This document shows positions 62,927-64,000 of a DNA stretch of 64,000 nucleotides, piece by piece. The notes under the pieces were generated by a model. That model saw only the letters and a program-made list of their open reading frames with translations, searched no databases and had not been told where the DNA came from. How positions within the stretch are numbered: position 1 is the first letter of the stretch; each line of letters begins with the position of its first letter. This DNA is from Ningiella ruwaisensis (GTDB taxonomy: Bacteria > Pseudomonadota > Gammaproteobacteria > Enterobacterales > Alteromonadaceae): the NCBI RefSeq assembly GCF_004798935.1, contig NZ_RAHT01000002.1, positions 590,424-654,423 on the forward strand. Direction: 5' to 3'. The translations under genes were made by a program, and so were the position numbers.

Positions 62927-63058
62927 ACATAACTCCAGCCTATGCGGCGCACGATTTGTTGTGGAATTTGTAATAATGTAGCGTAGCGAAATGCAAATTG
63001 CACAACAAATTGGGTGTCCGAAGTCGCGCCAGCGACTGCCATCAGGTCTTTGTTATAC
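62927..63058 (-). repeat. attC site, 132 bases, long-hairpin type
   Basis: Low core ACATAAC, high core GTTATAC. Dyad GATTTGTTGTGGAATTTG / CAAATTGCACAACAAATT, loop AATAATGTAGCGTAGCGA as at 54696 and 58890, but with the tail type of 62499. Confidence 0.95.
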
Positions 63059-63349
63059 AGCATCATAATACATCCGCTTGACTAAACGCTGAATAATTTC
63101 TGCAACGATTGCGACAATCATGAATTGGCTAAACAACATGAGCCCTAGTTTTTGATACATCCCCATTTCTTCAGTAAAAAGAGGATGCCAGATATAAACT
63201 AGAGACTGATTTCCTGGAAATAAGAATATTTGATAACCGGGAAGAGGACCTCCGATAACATCAAAAAAATTCCAATTTAATACGAAAGTAACCAAGCCAA
63301 TTAGCGATGCAAGCAATCCTAAATATATTGAAAAATGCATCGATTTCAT
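63053..63349 (-). CDS. Cassette gene: membrane protein of unknown function
   Basis: 98 residues from ATG 63349, which has GAGG 6 bases upstream; a TTG at 63361 is an alternative. Two hydrophobic helices (about 5-25 and 68-88) flank an extracytoplasmic loop rich in aromatic and Gly/Pro residues. No family recognised. The TAA stop is in the attC core. Confidence 0.65.
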   Translation of the reverse strand: MKSMHFSIYLGLLASLIGLVTFVLNWNFFDVIGGPLPGYQIFLFPGNQSLVYIWHPLFTEEMGMYQKLGLMLFSQFMIVAIVAEIIQRLVKRMYYDAV

Positions 63350-63364
63350 TTTTAGCCTCAAGCT

Positions 63365-63496
63365 GTATAACGCCGACCTGAGCGGCGCATTGCTTGTTGT
63401 GAATTCTGCGATAATTTTACGCAGGAAAATGCAGGATTCACAACAAGTAATGTGTCCGAACGAACGACAGTGAGTGGCTCTAGGTTTTTGTTATAC
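63365..63496 (-). repeat. attC site, 132 bases, long-hairpin type
   Basis: Low core GTATAAC, high core GTTATAC. Dyad TTGCTTGTTGTGAATTCTGC / GCAGGATTCACAACAAGTAA, with the GCGGCGCA left arm and TGTGTCCGAACGA right segment of the long family. Confidence 0.95.
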
Positions 63497-63946
63497 CCTC
63501 TCTTCATAAGAGCTTACCATCTCCGATAATATTGATTTCTCGTCTTCAGAAATTTTATTGTCAAATCCACATAGTAGGCCATTGATCAAATAATATTCAG
63601 TTTCATTTTTAATCATTCGTCTTTTGAGTATTCCTTTGTATTTGGACCAATACTTTCTGCGAAAATATGACAATGTGGGAATACCTCGTTTGCCTAACTC
63701 GTTATCAATTTGATTTAACTTTTTTGAGTCAAAATGCAGAGAATCTTCCAGATTATCATTAACCGCTTGCCTTAACCCTATTAAGGCTTTTGACTTACCA
63801 ATCATTCTTACATATTCGTGGAGGGAATTTCTTGGATGAAAAGGTTCATGAGGATCAATTTTGTCTATGTAGGAAGCGTAAAAATCTAAAAATTCTGACA
63901 GTTCTTGAAATTCGATTTCTTTTTCTTTAGACATCTTCTGAGGCAT
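63491..63946 (-). CDS. Cassette gene: hypothetical soluble protein
   Basis: 151 residues; GGAGG lies 5 bases before the ATG. Highly charged and probably all-helical (FQELSEFLDFYASYIDKIDPHEPFHP, RRKYWSKYKGILKRRM). No family recognised. The TAA stop is in the attC core. Confidence 0.7.
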   Translation of the reverse strand: MPQKMSKEKEIEFQELSEFLDFYASYIDKIDPHEPFHPRNSLHEYVRMIGKSKALIGLRQAVNDNLEDSLHFDSKKLNQIDNELGKRGIPTLSYFRRKYWSKYKGILKRRMIKNETEYYLINGLLCGFDNKISEDEKSILSEMVSSYEERV

Positions 63947-63960
63947 GCATTCCTCCGAGG

Positions 63961-64000
63961 GTATAACGCCTTTGTAACAGGCGTTTTTTGTGTAGTGGAG
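63961..64000 (-). repeat. Partial attC site at the window edge
   Basis: Low core GTATAAC followed by GCCTTTGTAACAGGCG. The rest lies beyond the window. It shows that the array continues. Confidence 0.75.

Larger units (their letters stand above)
52148..64000 (-). mobile_element. Distal part of a chromosomal integron cassette array
   Basis: Eighteen consecutive cassettes, all with genes on the minus strand, are separated by attC sites whose outer cores read as RYYYAAC-like at the low end and GTTRRRY-like at the high end on the plus strand. Sites range from about 49 to 156 bases and most enclose long imperfect hairpins. The direction of the genes puts attI and the integrase beyond 64,000. No integrase gene is in the window. 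The array continues past the right edge. Confidence 0.93.

Noticed and set aside
52148..64000. Integron integrase gene
   Set aside because: I looked on both strands for a tyrosine recombinase in this part and found none; it must lie beyond the right edge if present.
52148..64000. CRISPR array or prophage as explanation of the repeated elements
   Set aside because: The repeats are variable-length imperfect hairpins with attC cores, always after genes; there are no uniform short repeats with equal spacers and no phage genes.

Overview
The window looks like a chromosomal segment of a marine gammaproteobacterium of the order Alteromonadales, probably Alteromonadaceae. This is judged from gene content and order: fadBA, ilvIH, orn/rsgA/psd, typA next to glnA-DUF4124-glnL-glnG, panP and maoP. 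No rRNA, phage or plasmid backbone was seen. One tRNA-Gly(GCC) lies at 21681-21756.

Region 1, 1-52 kb, is conserved chromosome. In order it holds: a small porin and the lytic transglycosylase Slt; the fatty-acid oxidation operon fadBA; a cold-shock protein; acetolactate synthase ilvIH; an ABC exporter operon ending in an AttH/CrtC-like lipoprotein; maoP; a sucrose-use locus (ROK fructokinase, amylosucrase, GPH-family permease, LacI-type regulator); a two-receiver diguanylate cyclase facing orn; rsgA-psd and neighbours; a MerC-like membrane protein behind a Zur-box-like palindrome; an SDR oxidoreductase that appears to use an ATT start; typA; the nitrogen cluster glnA-DUF4124-glnL-glnG with sigma-54 and NtrC sites; panP; a degenerate EAL protein; an ABC-2 exporter pair; and an RbsBAC-like sugar importer.

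Region 2, about 52.1 kb to the window end, is the distal part of a large chromosomal integron. It has 18 cassettes whose genes all lie on the minus strand, separated by 17 recognisable attC sites, with an 18th site cut by the window edge. Cargo includes small membrane proteins, lipoproteins, an M23 peptidase and a consecutive block of four two-gene modules: DUF4160/DUF2442, BrnT/BrnA, HigB/HigA and HicA/HicB. In most cassettes the stop codon lies inside the attC core. Since all genes point to lower coordinates, the integrase and attI should lie beyond 64,000.

One attC (60414-60511 plus 62104-62110) is split by an IS110/IS1111-family element. It has subterminal inverted repeats and a long non-coding 3' end. 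That 3' end folds around an 11-bp stem and shows, in a small loop, a copy of the conserved attC motif at the insertion point. This is what a target-guiding bridge/seek RNA of an attC-specific IS1111 element would look like, and it is the most interesting signal here. A second unusual signal is that the HicAB, HigBA and BrnTA cassettes carry their own promoters. Palindromic operators are embedded in these, and the -10 elements lie so close to the start codons that the mRNAs should be leaderless or nearly so.
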